Positions 1 through 13,376 of a DNA stretch of 64,000 bases are shown one piece after another. A program made the translations under genes and the position numbers. The stretch is from the NCBI RefSeq assembly GCF_009660225.1, contig NZ_CP045920.1, positions 1,116,001 to 1,180,000 on the forward strand. Direction: 5' to 3'. This stretch comes from Pseudactinotalea sp. HY158. Its GTDB lineage: Bacteria > Actinomycetota > Actinomycetes > Actinomycetales > Beutenbergiaceae. Numbering within the stretch: the first letter of the stretch is position 1; every line of letters begins with the position of its first letter. The notes under the pieces are model-generated. The model did not search any database and was not told where the DNA came from. It worked only from the letters and a program-made list of their open reading frames with translations.

Positions 1-911
1 TCCCGTACTACGTGTGGGACCTCTCGGAGGAGTTCGAGGAGACCGTCGTCGCCGACTTCGTCTCCGAGTACGAGGCGGGCCGCACCCCGAACCCCTGCGT
101 GCGTTGCAACGAGCACATCAAGTTCGCCGCCCTGCTCGACCGCGGCCTCGCCCTCGGCTTCGACGCCGTGGCCACCGGCCACTACGCCCGGATCGTGCCG
201 GGACCGGACGGCCCGCAGCTGCACCGCAGCAACGATTCCGCGAAGGACCAGAGCTACGTGCTCGCGGTCATGGGGCCCGAGCGGCTCGCGCGGTCCCTGT
301 TCCCGCTCGGCAACGTCACCTCGAAGGAGGAGGTGCGCGCCGAGGCGGCCGCCCGCGGGCTGAGTGTCTCGGCCAAGCCCGACTCCTACGACATCTGCTT
401 CGTGGCCGACGGCGACACGCGTGGCTTCCTGCGCGACCGGCTCGGTAGCCGCGCCGGGGAGATCGTCGACACCGGCGGCGTCGTGCTCGGTGAGCACGAC
501 GGCTTCTTCGGGTACACGGTCGGCCAGCGCAAGGGGCTCGGCATCGGGCGCCCCGCCGACGACGGCGCCCCGCGATACGTCGTGGCCACCGAGCCGGCGA
601 GCAACCGGGTGATCGTCGGCCCCGCCGCCCTGCTGAGCGTCGACGAACTGCGCGCGAACGACGTCGTCTGGCTCGCCGGCGACATCGACCCGGGCGACGG
701 GCTCGACGGCCTCACCGTGCAGGTGCGTGCGCACGGCACCCCCGTCGGGGCACGCGTGCGCCGGGTCGAGGGCGAGCTCGTCGCCCGGCTCGAGGAGCCG
801 ATCCGCGGGATCGCCAACGGCCAGTCGCTCGTGGTCTACGCCGACACGCGGGTGCTCGGACAGGGCTCGATCAGCGCGAGCGCGCGGCTCGGGGATCGGC
901 TCGCGCGCTGA
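1..911 (+). CDS. mnmA: tRNA-specific 2-thiouridylase MnmA (5'-truncated by window edge)
   Basis: This enzyme activates U34 of tRNA(Lys/Glu/Gln) with ATP and inserts sulfur to make 2-thiouridine, in the cytoplasm. The reading frame is open from base 3 and reads PYYVWDLSEEFEE before the first in-frame GTG at 12, so the real start lies before the window; roughly the first 70 residues, with the ATP-binding loop, are missing. The visible part has the MnmA signature GRTPNPCVRCNEHIKF, whose first Cys is the family's nucleophile, then ATGHYAR, KDQSYVL and CFVADGD, which holds the second catalytic Cys, followed by the C-terminal beta-barrel. It stops at TGA 909-911, just before a separate lipoprotein gene with its own Shine-Dalgarno sequence. 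Nothing is odd apart from the edge truncation. Confidence 0.96.
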   Translation, partial: PYYVWDLSEEFEETVVADFVSEYEAGRTPNPCVRCNEHIKFAALLDRGLALGFDAVATGHYARIVPGPDGPQLHRSNDSAKDQSYVLAVMGPERLARSLFPLGNVTSKEEVRAEAAARGLSVSAKPDSYDICFVADGDTRGFLRDRLGSRAGEIVDTGGVVLGEHDGFFGYTVGQRKGLGIGRPADDGAPRYVVATEPASNRVIVGPAALLSVDELRANDVVWLAGDIDPGDGLDGLTVQVRAHGTPVGARVRRVEGELVARLEEPIRGIANGQSLVVYADTRVLGQGSISASARLGDRLAR

Positions 912-978
912 GCCCTGGGCAGGCCCCGGCGGCTTTGCTATCCTCACCGGAGAACGTGGGAACAGCAGGGAACGGTAG

Positions 979-5182
<4,204 letters not shown>

Positions 5183-5186
<4 letters not shown>

Positions 5187-5826
5187 GCCCGGCACGGATC
5201 CTGCCGTGCGGACCCACGGCCCTCCTGGTCGAGGTGGACCGGGGCGGCGGGCAGCGTGCCACCCCGGCCGACCTCGCCGTCGCGCTGCACGAGCGCGACG
5301 GCGCCGGCCTGCTCACGTCGTGCCCGCGGCGAGGACCGTGCTGGTGACGTTCGCACCCGGGGCGGGCGGCGTCGTCCGCAGGCTCATCGGCGAGACGCTC
5401 GCCGGCCTCGACGGCGATGGGGCGGGGGCGGCGCGGGCCGCGGGCGCCCTCGTGACGATCCCGGTGCGCTACGACGGCCCCGACCTGGCCGAGGTGGCGC
5501 GGCGGTCCGGGCTGACCGCGGCCGAGGTCGTCTCCCGCCACTGCGCGCCCACCTACGTCGCCGAGTTCATCGGCTTCGCGCCCGGATTCGCCTACCTCGG
5601 CGGCCTCGATCCGGCGCTGCGGCTGCCGCGGCTGGAGAGCCCGCGGACCCGGGTGCCCGCGGGGGCCGTCGGGATCGCGGGCGACTACACGGCCGTCTAC
5701 CCGCGGCCGTCGCCGGGCGGATGGCTGCTGCTGGGAACCACGACGATGACGCTGTTCGACCTCGCGGAGGATCCGCCGACGCCGCTGCGGGCCGGCGCCC
5801 GCGTGCGATTCGAGGCGATCGGATGA
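5183..5826 (+). pseudogene. pxpB: 5-oxoprolinase subunit B (KipI family), apparent frameshift
   Basis: The start ATG 5183 overlaps the pxpA stop and opens the correct KipI N terminus (ILPCGPTALLVEVD, then ADLAVALHERDGAG). That frame ends early, at TGA 5345-5347. The family's next motif, HVVPAARTVLV, is in the frame one base earlier from about 5311 and continues to the stop at 5824-5826 with all expected C-terminal motifs (FIGFAPGFAYLGGL, PRTRVPAGAVGIAG, GGWLLLGTT). The 644-bp span is not a multiple of three, equal to one missing base near 5306-5316. With intact overlapping neighbours and no other decay, a sequencing error or a recent mutation is as likely as true loss; initiation at GTG 5206 or 5320 would give a product lacking the real N terminus. 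Confidence 0.75.
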
Positions 5827-6701
5827 GCCTGCGGATCGCACGCCTCGGGGGACGGGCGCTGTGCGAGGACCTGGGTAGGCCGGGGCACGCGCACCTGGGG
5901 ATCACCGGATCGGGCGCCGCGGACCGGGCGAGCCTGCGGCGGGCGAACGCGCTCGTGGGCAACCGCCCCGGCGCCGCCGGGATCGAGATCGTCGGCACGC
6001 TCGAGGTGTGGGCGGAGGCCGGCGTCATGATCGCGCTCGCGGGGGCGCAGACGCGGGCGGCGACAGTGCTCGCGGCGGGGGAGCGGATGAGCGTCCCGTT
6101 CCCGCAGCGGGGGCTGCGCACGTACCTGGCGGTGCGGGGCGGGCTGGCGACGGCGCGAACCCTCGGCTCCGCCGCGACCGACACCCTCTCCGGCCTCGGG
6201 CCCGCGCCGCTGCGGGCCGGGGACGTCCTCGCCGTCGGCCGCGACCTCGGCGACCTGCGCACGGTCGGCGACGGTGCCGGTGACGGTGCCGGTGCGACTG
6301 ACGGTGCGGGCGACGACACTGCGGGCGGCACCCCGCTGCCCGGCCCGCTGCTCATGCTCTCCGTGCACCCGGGCCCGCGGGCCGACTGGGCCGAGGACCT
6401 CGGGGTGCTCTTCGCGGGCGAGTACCGCGTGGGCGAGGAGAGCGACCGGGTGGGCACGCGCCTGGCCGGGGCGCCACTCGCCCGGGCGCGCGCGGGGGAC
6501 GCGGGGGAACTGCCGTCGGAGGGGCTCGTGCGCGGATCGGTGCAGCTGCCGCCCAGCGGGCTGCCCGTGATCTTCGGTGCGGACCATCCCGTCACGGGCG
6601 GCTACCCGGTGATCGCCGTGCTCACCGGCGCCGCCGCCGACGCCCTCGCCCAGGCCCGCCCCGGCCAGGCCGTGCGCTTCCGCCGCACCGGCGCCTGGTG
6701 A
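5823..6701 (+). CDS. pxpC: 5-oxoprolinase subunit C (biotin-dependent carboxyltransferase-like)
   Basis: PxpC is the subunit related to the carboxyltransferase half of urea amidolyase (KipA). ATG 5823 overlaps the pxpB stop as ATGA and gives 292 residues. Family motifs include LCEDLGRPGHAHLGI at the N terminus, SGAADRASLRRAN, GGLATARTLGSAATDTLSG, and near the C terminus SEGLVRGSVQLPPSGLP and DHPVTGGYP. An unusual DGAGDGAGATDGAGDD run at about residues 151-170 comes from short GGTGCCGGTGAC-like repeats and sits in a loop region. It is the last gene of the ligA-pxpABC run. Confidence 0.94.
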   Translation: MSLRIARLGGRALCEDLGRPGHAHLGITGSGAADRASLRRANALVGNRPGAAGIEIVGTLEVWAEAGVMIALAGAQTRAATVLAAGERMSVPFPQRGLRTYLAVRGGLATARTLGSAATDTLSGLGPAPLRAGDVLAVGRDLGDLRTVGDGAGDGAGATDGAGDDTAGGTPLPGPLLMLSVHPGPRADWAEDLGVLFAGEYRVGEESDRVGTRLAGAPLARARAGDAGELPSEGLVRGSVQLPPSGLPVIFGADHPVTGGYPVIAVLTGAAADALAQARPGQAVRFRRTGAW

Positions 6702-6754
6702 CCGCCCCGTCATCGGGCCTGTGCCGGTCCTGCGTCGAAGCGGCGGCGTGCGGC

Positions 6755-7120
6755 TCAGGAGAGGAACTGCTCGTGGATCCAGCCGGTCGCGAGGTAGAGC
6801 AGGTAGGTGCCGATCGCCAGGTAGGCCGCGAGGTTCGGCCACCGGCGCGGCAGCCGCAGCGCCCACGTGAGCCCGACGGCCGCGATGAGCGCGGTCATGA
6901 GCGGGAAGGCGAAGCGCTGCACCACCCCGAAGAAGCCCGGCAGCGCCGCGTCGGGTCGTAGCGAGACCAGGGCAACGGCGGTGCCGGCCGCGAAGACCAC
7001 GGCCAGGGTGATTCCGAGCACGAACCGGTGACGCTCCAGGAACGCCCCGATCGGAGTGGGCGCCGGGGCCTCCGGGCCGTCCTCGGGATCGGGGATCGGG
7101 TTCTCGTCGGTGCCGTGCAT
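6755..7120 (-). CDS. Small predicted membrane protein, unknown function
   Basis: A 121-residue protein with an acidic, Pro-rich cytoplasmic-looking N terminus (about 35 residues) and three hydrophobic segments at about 35-55, 70-90 and 95-115. I recognise no family. The ATG at 7120 has no Shine-Dalgarno; instead TAGGCT (complement of 7127-7132) lies six bases upstream, a spacing that suggests a leaderless transcript. It is divergent from the MetE-fold gene and convergent with pxpC. The coding call rests on length, hydrophobicity pattern and codon use. Confidence 0.6.
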   Translation of the reverse strand: MHGTDENPIPDPEDGPEAPAPTPIGAFLERHRFVLGITLAVVFAAGTAVALVSLRPDAALPGFFGVVQRFAFPLMTALIAAVGLTWALRLPRRWPNLAAYLAIGTYLLYLATGWIHEQFLS

Positions 7121-7187
7121 GCCGTCAGCCTACGGGGCCACCGGCCCTACAGTGGGTCGGCAGCAGCTACGTCAAGGAGTACAGCAC

Positions 7188-8240
7188 ATGGCCATCCAAG
7201 GCGCCCATCTCGTCGGTTCGCTCACCTGCACCGACGCCGAGAGCACGTTCCGAGTGGCATCCCAGCACCTCGGCGGCCACCTGCGCCGCATCCCCGACGG
7301 GGAGGTGGGCCCGCGCTTCCACTGGATCCTCTTCCAGGGCGCCGCCTTCGCCGCCACCGCGGGCCTGAGCCGGGTCGGGGACGAGCCCGCGCTGCTCGCC
7401 GGCTTCGACGTGCGCCCCTTCGCGCTCGACGGCAGCGTCGAACCCGACCGGCTCGCCTTCTCCGACCTCGGCTACGCCGACGCCGCCCTCGAGTCCTACG
7501 CCACGTTCGCGAGGCTGCGCGAGGCCGGCGTCGTGCGGGCGGGGACGCGGTTCCAGGTGAGTCTGCCCACACCGCTGGCCGCGCTCACCACCTTCGTGCA
7601 CCCCGAGGCCCGGTCCGCCGTCGAGGGACCGTACACCGCCGCGCTCCTGGCCGAGCTCGACCGGATCACGGCGGCGATTCCGGCCGCCGACCTGGCGATC
7701 CAGTTCGACCTCGCGGTCGAGTTCGCCTACCTCGAGAAATCCCAGGGGCGCGCGGTCGCCTACGGCCGGGGGCCGTGGTGGGACGACGTCGCGGCGGGCC
7801 TGCTCGACCGCGCCGCCCACGTGGGGCGGGCCGTGCCGGCCGGGGTCGAGCTCGGCTTCCACCTCTGCTACGGCGACGTCGGGGAGCGGCACTTCGTCGA
7901 GCCGCTCGATGCGACCAACCTCGTGCTCGTGGCCAACGGCCTCGCCGAGCGGATCGACCGGGAGATCACCTGGCTCCACCTGCCCGTGCCGATCGAGCGC
8001 GACGACGCCGCCTTCTTCGCACCGCTGCGCGACCTGCACCGCCACCGCTTCGCCGAGCTCTACCTCGGGCTCGTGCACCACGAGGACGGCACGGACGGCG
8101 CCCGCGCCCGGATCGCCTCGGCCGGCGCGAGCGGCGTGGGCGACTTCGGGCTCGCGACCGAGTGCGGCTTCGGGCGCGGACCGGCCGAGCGGACCGCGCC
8201 GCTGCTCGACCTGCACGCCCGCCTGGCCGCGGCGTGGTGA
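7188..8240 (+). CDS. MetE/UROD-fold protein (cobalamin-independent methionine synthase-like)
   Basis: ATG 7188 follows AAGGAG at 7174-7179 and a possible -10 TACAGT near 7148-7153; the product is 350 residues. The N terminus (GSLTCTDAESTFR, then LRRIPDGEVGPR) and the C-terminal motifs FHLCYGDVG and GLATECGFGRGP are typical of stand-alone proteins with the TIM-barrel fold of the MetE C-terminal domain; the last Cys and the FHLCYGD His and Cys are at positions where MetE binds zinc or substrate. At half the length of MetE it lacks the N-terminal homocysteine/folate barrel, so it is not a full methionine synthase. The substrate is unknown; a methyl-transfer role is only an inference. No functional link to gatC downstream is visible. 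Confidence 0.7.
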   Translation: MAIQGAHLVGSLTCTDAESTFRVASQHLGGHLRRIPDGEVGPRFHWILFQGAAFAATAGLSRVGDEPALLAGFDVRPFALDGSVEPDRLAFSDLGYADAALESYATFARLREAGVVRAGTRFQVSLPTPLAALTTFVHPEARSAVEGPYTAALLAELDRITAAIPAADLAIQFDLAVEFAYLEKSQGRAVAYGRGPWWDDVAAGLLDRAAHVGRAVPAGVELGFHLCYGDVGERHFVEPLDATNLVLVANGLAERIDREITWLHLPVPIERDDAAFFAPLRDLHRHRFAELYLGLVHHEDGTDGARARIASAGASGVGDFGLATECGFGRGPAERTAPLLDLHARLAAAW

Positions 8241-8282
8241 CGCAGCGGTGAGGCGGCGGCGGAGCAGGTGGGTCATGGCCGA

Positions 8283-8298
8283 TAGACTTCCGGGCATG
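8283..8298 (+). promoter_or_regulatory. Candidate leaderless promoter of gatCAB
   Basis: TAGACT at 8283-8288 matches the actinobacterial -10 pattern TANNNT and ends seven bases before the gatC ATG at 8296. No Shine-Dalgarno is present. This geometry puts the expected transcript start at or beside the start codon. I see no good -35. Confidence 0.45.
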
Positions 8299-8595
8299 CC
8301 CACCATCAATCCAGATGAGGTTGCGCGCCTCGCCGACCTCGCGCGGATCGACCTGACGCAGGACGAGACCGCCCGCCTCGCCGCCGAGCTGGACGTGATC
8401 GTCGCCGCCGTCGCCACCGTGAGCGAGGCCGTCTCCGGCGACGTCCCGGCCACGAGCCATCCGCTCCCGCTCTCGAACGTCTTCCGCGACGACGTCGTCG
8501 GGCCCACGCTCGACCCCGAGGTCGTGCTGGCCCAGGCGCCGGCCGCCGCCGAGGGCCGCTTCGCCGTTCCGCAGATCCTGGGAGAAGACGCATGA
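8296..8595 (+). CDS. gatC: Asp-tRNA(Asn)/Glu-tRNA(Gln) amidotransferase subunit C
   Basis: GatC is the small subunit that wraps GatA and stabilises the GatCAB complex, which amidates misacylated Glu-tRNA(Gln) and Asp-tRNA(Asn). ATG 8296 gives 99 residues, the normal length. Recognisable motifs are [14 protein letters not shown] at the N terminus, [15 protein letters not shown] in the middle, and FAVPQILGE at the C terminus, where the family usually has FxVPxxL. Its stop overlaps the gatA ATG (ATGA at 8592). It opens the gatC-gatA-gatB operon, the standard actinobacterial order. Confidence 0.96.
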   Translation: MPTINPDEVARLADLARIDLTQDETARLAAELDVIVAAVATVSEAVSGDVPATSHPLPLSNVFRDDVVGPTLDPEVVLAQAPAAAEGRFAVPQILGEDA

Positions 8596-10148
8596 GCGAC
8601 CTCATCACCGCGACCGCCGTCGAGCTGAGCGCGGCCATGGCCGCGGGCGAGACCACCTCCGCCGAGATCACCCGCGCCCACCTCGACCGCATCGCCGCGG
8701 TCGACGGCGACCTGCACGCCTATCTCCACGTGAACGCCGACGAGGCGCTCGCCGCGGCCGCCGACGTCGATGCGCGCCGGGCGGCGGGCCGGGAGCTGCC
8801 CGAACTCGCCGGGGTGCCGATCGCCGTCAAGGACTCGATCGTCACCGAGAACCAGGTGACCACGTGCGGCTCGCGCATGCTCGAGGGCTGGGTGCCGCCG
8901 TACGACGCGACGGTCGTGGCGAAGCTGCGCGCGGCCGGCCTGCCGATCCTCGGCAAGACCAACATGGACGAGTTCGCGATGGGCTCCTCCACGGAGTTCT
9001 CCGCCTTCGGCCCGACCCGCAACCCCTGGGACCGAGACCGGATCCCCGGCGGCTCCGGGGGCGGATCGGCCGCCGCCGTGGCCGCCTACGCCGCCCCGCT
9101 CGCCCTCGGCTCGGACACGGGCGGATCGATCCGCCAGCCCGCCTCCGTCACGGGCACGATCGGGGTCAAGCCCACGTACGGTTCGGTCTCGCGCTACGGC
9201 CTCATCGCCATGGCCTCGAGCCTCGACCAGGTCGGCCCCTGCAGCCGCACGGTCACCGACGCGGCGCTCCTGCACGACCTCATCGCCGGCCACGACCCGC
9301 GCGACTCCACCTCGCTGCCGGACGCCCCGCACGCCTACGCCACGGCCGCCCGCGCCGGCGCGAACGGCGACCTGTCCGGGGTGTGCGTGGGCATCGTCCG
9401 CGAACTCGCCGGCGCCGGGTACGCCCCCGACGTGCAGGCCCGCTTCGAGGAGTCCGTCGCGCTGATGGAGGACGCCGGAGCTCACGTCGTCGAGGTCGCC
9501 TGCCCCTCGTTCGAGGCGGCGCTCGCCGCGTACTACCTCATCATGCCCTCGGAGGCGTCCTCGAACCTCGCCAAGTTCGACGGCATGCGGTTCGGCCTGC
9601 GGGTCGAGCCGGCCGAGGGGCCGGTGACCGCCGAACGGGTCATGGCCGCCACCCGCGGGGCCGGATTCGGCCCGGAGGTCAAGCGCCGGATCGTCCTCGG
9701 CACCTACGCGCTCTCGGCCGGGTACTACGACGCCTACTACGGGTCGGCCCAGCGGGTCCGGACCCTGGTGCAGCGCGACCTCGACGCGGCGTTCGGCCGG
9801 GTCGACGTCATCGTCTCCCCGACGAACCCGACCACGGCGTTCAGGTTCGGGGAGAAGGTCGACGACCCGATGGCGATGTACCTGAACGACATCGCCACGA
9901 TCCCGGCCAACCTCGCCGGGGTGCCGGCGCTGTCGCTGCCGAACGGGCGCGACTCGGACGGCCTGCCCACGGGGTTCCAGCTCATCGGCCCCGCCCGCGG
10001 CGAGACGAACCTGTACACCTACGCGGCCGCCCTCGAGGCCCGGCTCGCGGGCGCCTGGGGAGGCACTCCGTTGCTCACGCACGTGCCGATGAACTCGATG
10101 AACCCGACGAACCCGATGGACCCGATGAACACGGAGGCGAACCGATGA
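8592..10148 (+). CDS. gatA: Asp-tRNA(Asn)/Glu-tRNA(Gln) amidotransferase subunit A
   Basis: GatA is the glutaminase subunit that frees ammonia for transamidation by GatB. The 518-residue product has the amidase-signature Ser-cisSer-Lys triad: Lys80 in IAVKDS, Ser155 in [12 protein letters not shown] and Ser179 in [12 protein letters not shown], each one residue beyond the equivalents known from S. aureus GatA. The start overlaps gatC and the stop overlaps gatB (ATGA at 10145). The last 20 or so residues ([18 protein letters not shown]) come from an ATGAACCCG-like 9-bp repeat and look like an unstructured tail added to the normal C terminus. Confidence 0.97.
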   Translation: MSDLITATAVELSAAMAAGETTSAEITRAHLDRIAAVDGDLHAYLHVNADEALAAAADVDARRAAGRELPELAGVPIAVKDSIVTENQVTTCGSRMLEGWVPPYDATVVAKLRAAGLPILGKTNMDEFAMGSSTEFSAFGPTRNPWDRDRIPGGSGGGSAAAVAAYAAPLALGSDTGGSIRQPASVTGTIGVKPTYGSVSRYGLIAMASSLDQVGPCSRTVTDAALLHDLIAGHDPRDSTSLPDAPHAYATAARAGANGDLSGVCVGIVRELAGAGYAPDVQARFEESVALMEDAGAHVVEVACPSFEAALAAYYLIMPSEASSNLAKFDGMRFGLRVEPAEGPVTAERVMAATRGAGFGPEVKRRIVLGTYALSAGYYDAYYGSAQRVRTLVQRDLDAAFGRVDVIVSPTNPTTAFRFGEKVDDPMAMYLNDIATIPANLAGVPALSLPNGRDSDGLPTGFQLIGPARGETNLYTYAAALEARLAGAWGGTPLLTHVPMNSMNPTNPMDPMNTEANR

Positions 10149-11644
10149 CCGCGCTGGTGGACTACGCCGATGCGATCCGCCGGTTCGACCCGGTGCTCGG
10201 CATCGAGGTGCACGTCGAACTCGGAACCGCGACGAAGATGTTCGACGACGCCCCCGCGCACGTGGACACGGCGCCGAACACGGCCCTGACCCCCACGTCG
10301 CTCGGGCTCCCCGGCTCCCTGCCGGTGGTCAACCGGACCGCGGTGGAGTACGCGATCCGCATCGGCCTCGCGCTCGGCTGCACGATCGCGCCGAGCTGTC
10401 GGTTCGCACGGAAGAACTACTTCTACCCGGACATCCCGAAGAACTTCCAGACCTCCCAGTCCGACGAGCCGATCGCCTACGACGGCCACCTCGACGTCGA
10501 ACTCGACGACGGCACGGTCTACCGCGTCGAGATCGAGCGGGCGCACATGGAGGAGGACGCGGGCAAGAACACCCACGTCGGCGGCGCCGCCGGCCGGATC
10601 CACGGGGCCACCCACTCGCTCGTCGACTACAACCGCGCCGGCATCCCGCTCGTGGAGATCGTGACGAAGCCCCTGACCGGGGTCGGGGACCGGGCCCCGG
10701 AGATCGCCCGCGCCTACGTGCACGCGCTCCGCGACATCTTCCGGGCGCTCGGGGTCTCCGAGGCGCGGATGGAGCGCGGGAACGTCCGGGCCGACATCAA
10801 CGTGTCGCTGCGGGCCGCCCCCGAGGCCCCGCTGGGCACCCGCACGGAGACGAAGAACGTCAACTCCTTCCGGTCGATCGAGCGGGCCGTGCGCTATGAG
10901 GTCTCCCGGCAGGCCGCCGTGCTCGACGCCGGCGAGGCCGTGCTGCAGGAGACGCGTCACTTCCACGAGGACGACGGCTCCACCTCGTCGGGGCGGCCGA
11001 AGTCCGACGCGGACGACTACCGCTACTTCCCCGAGCCCGACCTCGTGCCGGTCGTGCCCGACCCGGCCTGGGTGCGCGAGATCGAGGCGAACCTGCCCGA
11101 GATGCCGGCCGCGCGGCGCCGGCGGCTGCAGGGCGAGTGGGGCTACACCGAGCTGGAGATGCGCGACGTCGTCAACGCGAGCGCGATCGACCTGATCGAG
11201 GCGACCGTCGCCGCCGGCGCGAGTCCGGCCGCGGCCCGCAAGTGGTGGATGGGCGAGCTCGCCCGCACCGCCAAGGACGAGGGCCGCGCCCTCGAGGAGC
11301 TGGCGATCACCCCGGCCGCGGTCGGCGAGCTCCAGCAGCTCGTGGACTCCGGCCGCATCAACGACAAGCTCGCCCGACAGGTGCTCACCGGCGTGCTCGC
11401 CGGCGAGGGCACCCCCGAGGAGGTGCTCGTCGCCCGCGGGCTCGAGATCGTCTCCGACGACGGCCCGCTGCTCGAGGTGATCGACGCGACGCTGGCCGCC
11501 CAGCCCGACATCGCCGAGAAGATCGCCGCGGGCAACCTCGGCCCGATCGGCGCGGTCATCGGGGCGGTCATGAAGGCCACGCGCGGTCAGGCGGATGCCG
11601 GGCGGGTGCGGGAGCTCGTGCTGGAGCGGGTCGCCGGGTCCTGA
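10145..11644 (+). CDS. gatB: Asp-tRNA(Asn)/Glu-tRNA(Gln) amidotransferase subunit B
   Basis: GatB holds the tRNA and the kinase/transamidase active site. ATG 10145 overlaps gatA and yields 499 residues, the usual length. Family motifs are LGIEVHVEL at the N terminus, [62 protein letters not shown] and [15 protein letters not shown], followed by the helical and YqeY tail region ([19 protein letters not shown]). It ends six bases before the convergent 8-oxoguanine deaminase gene, with no room for a separate terminator. Confidence 0.97.
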   Translation: MTALVDYADAIRRFDPVLGIEVHVELGTATKMFDDAPAHVDTAPNTALTPTSLGLPGSLPVVNRTAVEYAIRIGLALGCTIAPSCRFARKNYFYPDIPKNFQTSQSDEPIAYDGHLDVELDDGTVYRVEIERAHMEEDAGKNTHVGGAAGRIHGATHSLVDYNRAGIPLVEIVTKPLTGVGDRAPEIARAYVHALRDIFRALGVSEARMERGNVRADINVSLRAAPEAPLGTRTETKNVNSFRSIERAVRYEVSRQAAVLDAGEAVLQETRHFHEDDGSTSSGRPKSDADDYRYFPEPDLVPVVPDPAWVREIEANLPEMPAARRRRLQGEWGYTELEMRDVVNASAIDLIEATVAAGASPAAARKWWMGELARTAKDEGRALEELAITPAAVGELQQLVDSGRINDKLARQVLTGVLAGEGTPEEVLVARGLEIVSDDGPLLEVIDATLAAQPDIAEKIAAGNLGPIGAVIGAVMKATRGQADAGRVRELVLERVAGS

Positions 11645-11650
11645 GCCGCC

Positions 11651-13015
11651 TCAGCCCTCGACCAGCGATCGGGCCAGCTCATGATGACGGGCGATGAGGG
11701 CGTCGGTGTCGAGCCCGACGACCTGGCCGTCGGTCACGCGCCAGCGGCCGGCGACCATGACCCGGTCGGCCCGCTCGACCCCGCACAGGAGCAGCGCGGT
11801 GAGCACGTCGTGCGAGCCCGAGAACGAGAGGCCCTCCGGGCGGAACAGCGCCAGGTCGGCCTGCCTGCCCACCTCGATCACCCCGAGGTCGGCCCGGCCG
11901 AGCGCCGCGGCGGACCCGCGGGTGGCCCAGTCCCAGGCCCGCCCGGTGGTGACGGACTCGGCGCCGTAGCGCAGCCGCTGCACGTAGAGGGCCTGGCGGA
12001 CCTCGCGGACCATGTTCGAGGAGTCGTTCGAGGCCGAGCCGTCGACGCCGAGGCCGACGGGGGAGCCGGCCTCCTCCAGTTCGACGGCGCGGGCGATCCC
12101 GGAGGCGAGCCGCATGTTCGAGCTCGGACAGTGGGAGACGGCCGTGCCCGCGGCTCCCAGCCGGGCGATCTCCGCGTCGTCGAAGTGGATGCCGTGCGCG
12201 AGCCAGGCCCGGTCCGTGAGCCAGCCGACCGACTCGAGGTAGTCGACCGTGCGCAGGCCGAAGCGGGTGAGGCAGTACTCCTCCTCGTCGAGGGTCTCGG
12301 CCAGGTGCGTGTGCAGCCGCACGTCGAGGTCCGCGGCGAGCGTGGCGCTGTCGGCCATGAGCGTGGTCGAGACCGAGAACGGGGAGCAGGGCGCGAGGGC
12401 GATCTGAATCATCGCGCCCTCGCCGCGCTCGTGATAGGTCTCGACGAGCCGCCGGGAGTCGGCGAGGATCGTGTCCGGGTCCTGCACCGTGTGCTGCGGC
12501 GGCAGGCCGCCGTCGTCCTCGCCGACGCTCATCGAGCCGCGCGTGAGCACGGCGCGCATGCCGAGCTCTCGGGCCACGTCGACCTGGGTGTCGATCGCGA
12601 CGTCCCCGCCGGCGGGGAAGAGGTAGTGGTGGTCCGAGGTCGTCGTGGTGCCGGTCGTGAGCAGCTCGGCCATCGCGACGGTCGTGGCGAGCCGCATCGC
12701 CTCGGCGTCGATCCGCGCCCACACCGGGTAGAGGGTGGTGAGCCACGTGAAGAGTTTGCTGCTGGCCACGGGCGGCCAGGCGCGGGTGAGGGTCTGGTAG
12801 AAGTGATGGTGGGTGTTGATCAGTCCGGGCGTGATCGCGTGGGCGCTCGCGTCGAACACCTCGTCGGCCGGGACCGACGGCTGCCCGCCGGCGCCGACGA
12901 GCTCGACGATCACCCCCGTGTCGGTGTCCACGACGATGCCGCCGCGGGCCGGCTCCTCGGGTGCCTCGGCTCCCAGGTGGACGGCCAGGGGATTCTTCAA
13001 CCACAGCGTGGGCAT
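11651..13015 (-). CDS. 8-oxoguanine deaminase (amidohydrolase family)
   Basis: The 454-residue product is a zinc amidohydrolase of the guanine/8-oxoguanine deaminase and atrazine chlorohydrolase group. Metal-site motifs are visible in order: NTHHHFYQT (HxH), HTHLAET, HGIHFDD, HCPSSNMRL and GVDGSASND. The LTRAWPPVASSKLFTWLTTLYPVWA stretch is what I expect of 8-oxoguanine deaminases, which convert 8-oxoguanine to urate, and that fits the neighbouring uricase pathway; guanine deaminase is the main alternative. The start at 13015 is preceded by AAGGAGGTAG. It is divergent from malate synthase across a promoter region and convergent with gatB. Confidence 0.85.
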   Translation of the reverse strand: MPTLWLKNPLAVHLGAEAPEEPARGGIVVDTDTGVIVELVGAGGQPSVPADEVFDASAHAITPGLINTHHHFYQTLTRAWPPVASSKLFTWLTTLYPVWARIDAEAMRLATTVAMAELLTTGTTTTSDHHYLFPAGGDVAIDTQVDVARELGMRAVLTRGSMSVGEDDGGLPPQHTVQDPDTILADSRRLVETYHERGEGAMIQIALAPCSPFSVSTTLMADSATLAADLDVRLHTHLAETLDEEEYCLTRFGLRTVDYLESVGWLTDRAWLAHGIHFDDAEIARLGAAGTAVSHCPSSNMRLASGIARAVELEEAGSPVGLGVDGSASNDSSNMVREVRQALYVQRLRYGAESVTTGRAWDWATRGSAAALGRADLGVIEVGRQADLALFRPEGLSFSGSHDVLTALLLCGVERADRVMVAGRWRVTDGQVVGLDTDALIARHHELARSLVEG

Positions 13016-13117
13016 CTCGGTGCTACCTCCTTCGGCGGCACCGCCGGCGCGCGAACCGCCAGCTCAGGTGTTTCGGCGTCTGCTGCTCCGCCGTTCCGGG
13101 TCGTTCCGGTGCCGGGG

Positions 13118-13148
13118 ACGATAGCACCTCCGAAGGCCGCGCTGTCAA
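13118..13148 (-). promoter_or_regulatory. Candidate promoter of the 8-oxoguanine deaminase gene
   Basis: On the minus strand a perfect TTGACA (complement of 13143-13148) lies 19 bases before TATCGT (complement of 13118-13123), pointing at the deaminase ATG about 100 bases on. A direct repeat CGTTCCGG at about 13092-13110 lies downstream of it. Confidence 0.5.
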
Positions 13149-13222
13149 GCAGTCCCGCACCCTCGAGGAGTTCGCGGCGGGCGCCGCCGCCGGGGACGGG
13201 GTGCCGTGCTCCTGCTAACACT

Positions 13223-13248
13223 CAGTTCTCTTGACGTCGAGAGAACTG
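13223..13248. promoter_or_regulatory. 26-bp near-perfect palindrome between deaminase and malate synthase genes
   Basis: Arms CAGTTCTC (13223-13230) and GAGAACTG (13241-13248) flank TTGACGTCGA; over all 26 bases only one symmetric pair is mismatched. The length and symmetry are those of a dimeric regulator site. It is just upstream of a TACGAT at 13250-13255, a possible -10 for malate synthase, and its GAGAACTG arm resembles the CAGAACTG found in the shared operator of other island promoters. The 361-bp gap it sits in (13016-13376) otherwise holds only the deaminase promoter and the next operator. Confidence 0.65.
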
Positions 13249-13249
13249 C

Positions 13250-13280
13250 TACGATGGAAGTGAACTTTCAAGATGTGAAA
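13250..13280 (+). promoter_or_regulatory. Malate synthase -10 and shared island operator copy
   Basis: TACGAT at 13250-13255 fits a -10. Bases 13254-13280, read on the minus strand, match the operator seen before hyi: TTTCACAT matches in eight of eight positions and the ACTTCC core aligns at the same spacing. In all, 17 of 25 bases agree with the hyi copy. No good -35 is present, so the promoter may need activation. Confidence 0.55.
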
Positions 13281-13376
13281 AGCGTTGTGAGTGGCTCGGA
13301 AGTCCGCCACGATGGACTTCTCACCGGCTCATCAGCTCGTCACGAACCGACCGATCACGAAGGAACGGAGATCCGC

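Noticed and set aside
7167-10082. A very long open frame on the minus strand opposite the MetE-like, gatC and gatA genes
   Set aside because: Its product is Arg/Gly/Glu-rich without motifs and it is the mirror of three well-supported genes; such frames arise from third-position GC bias.
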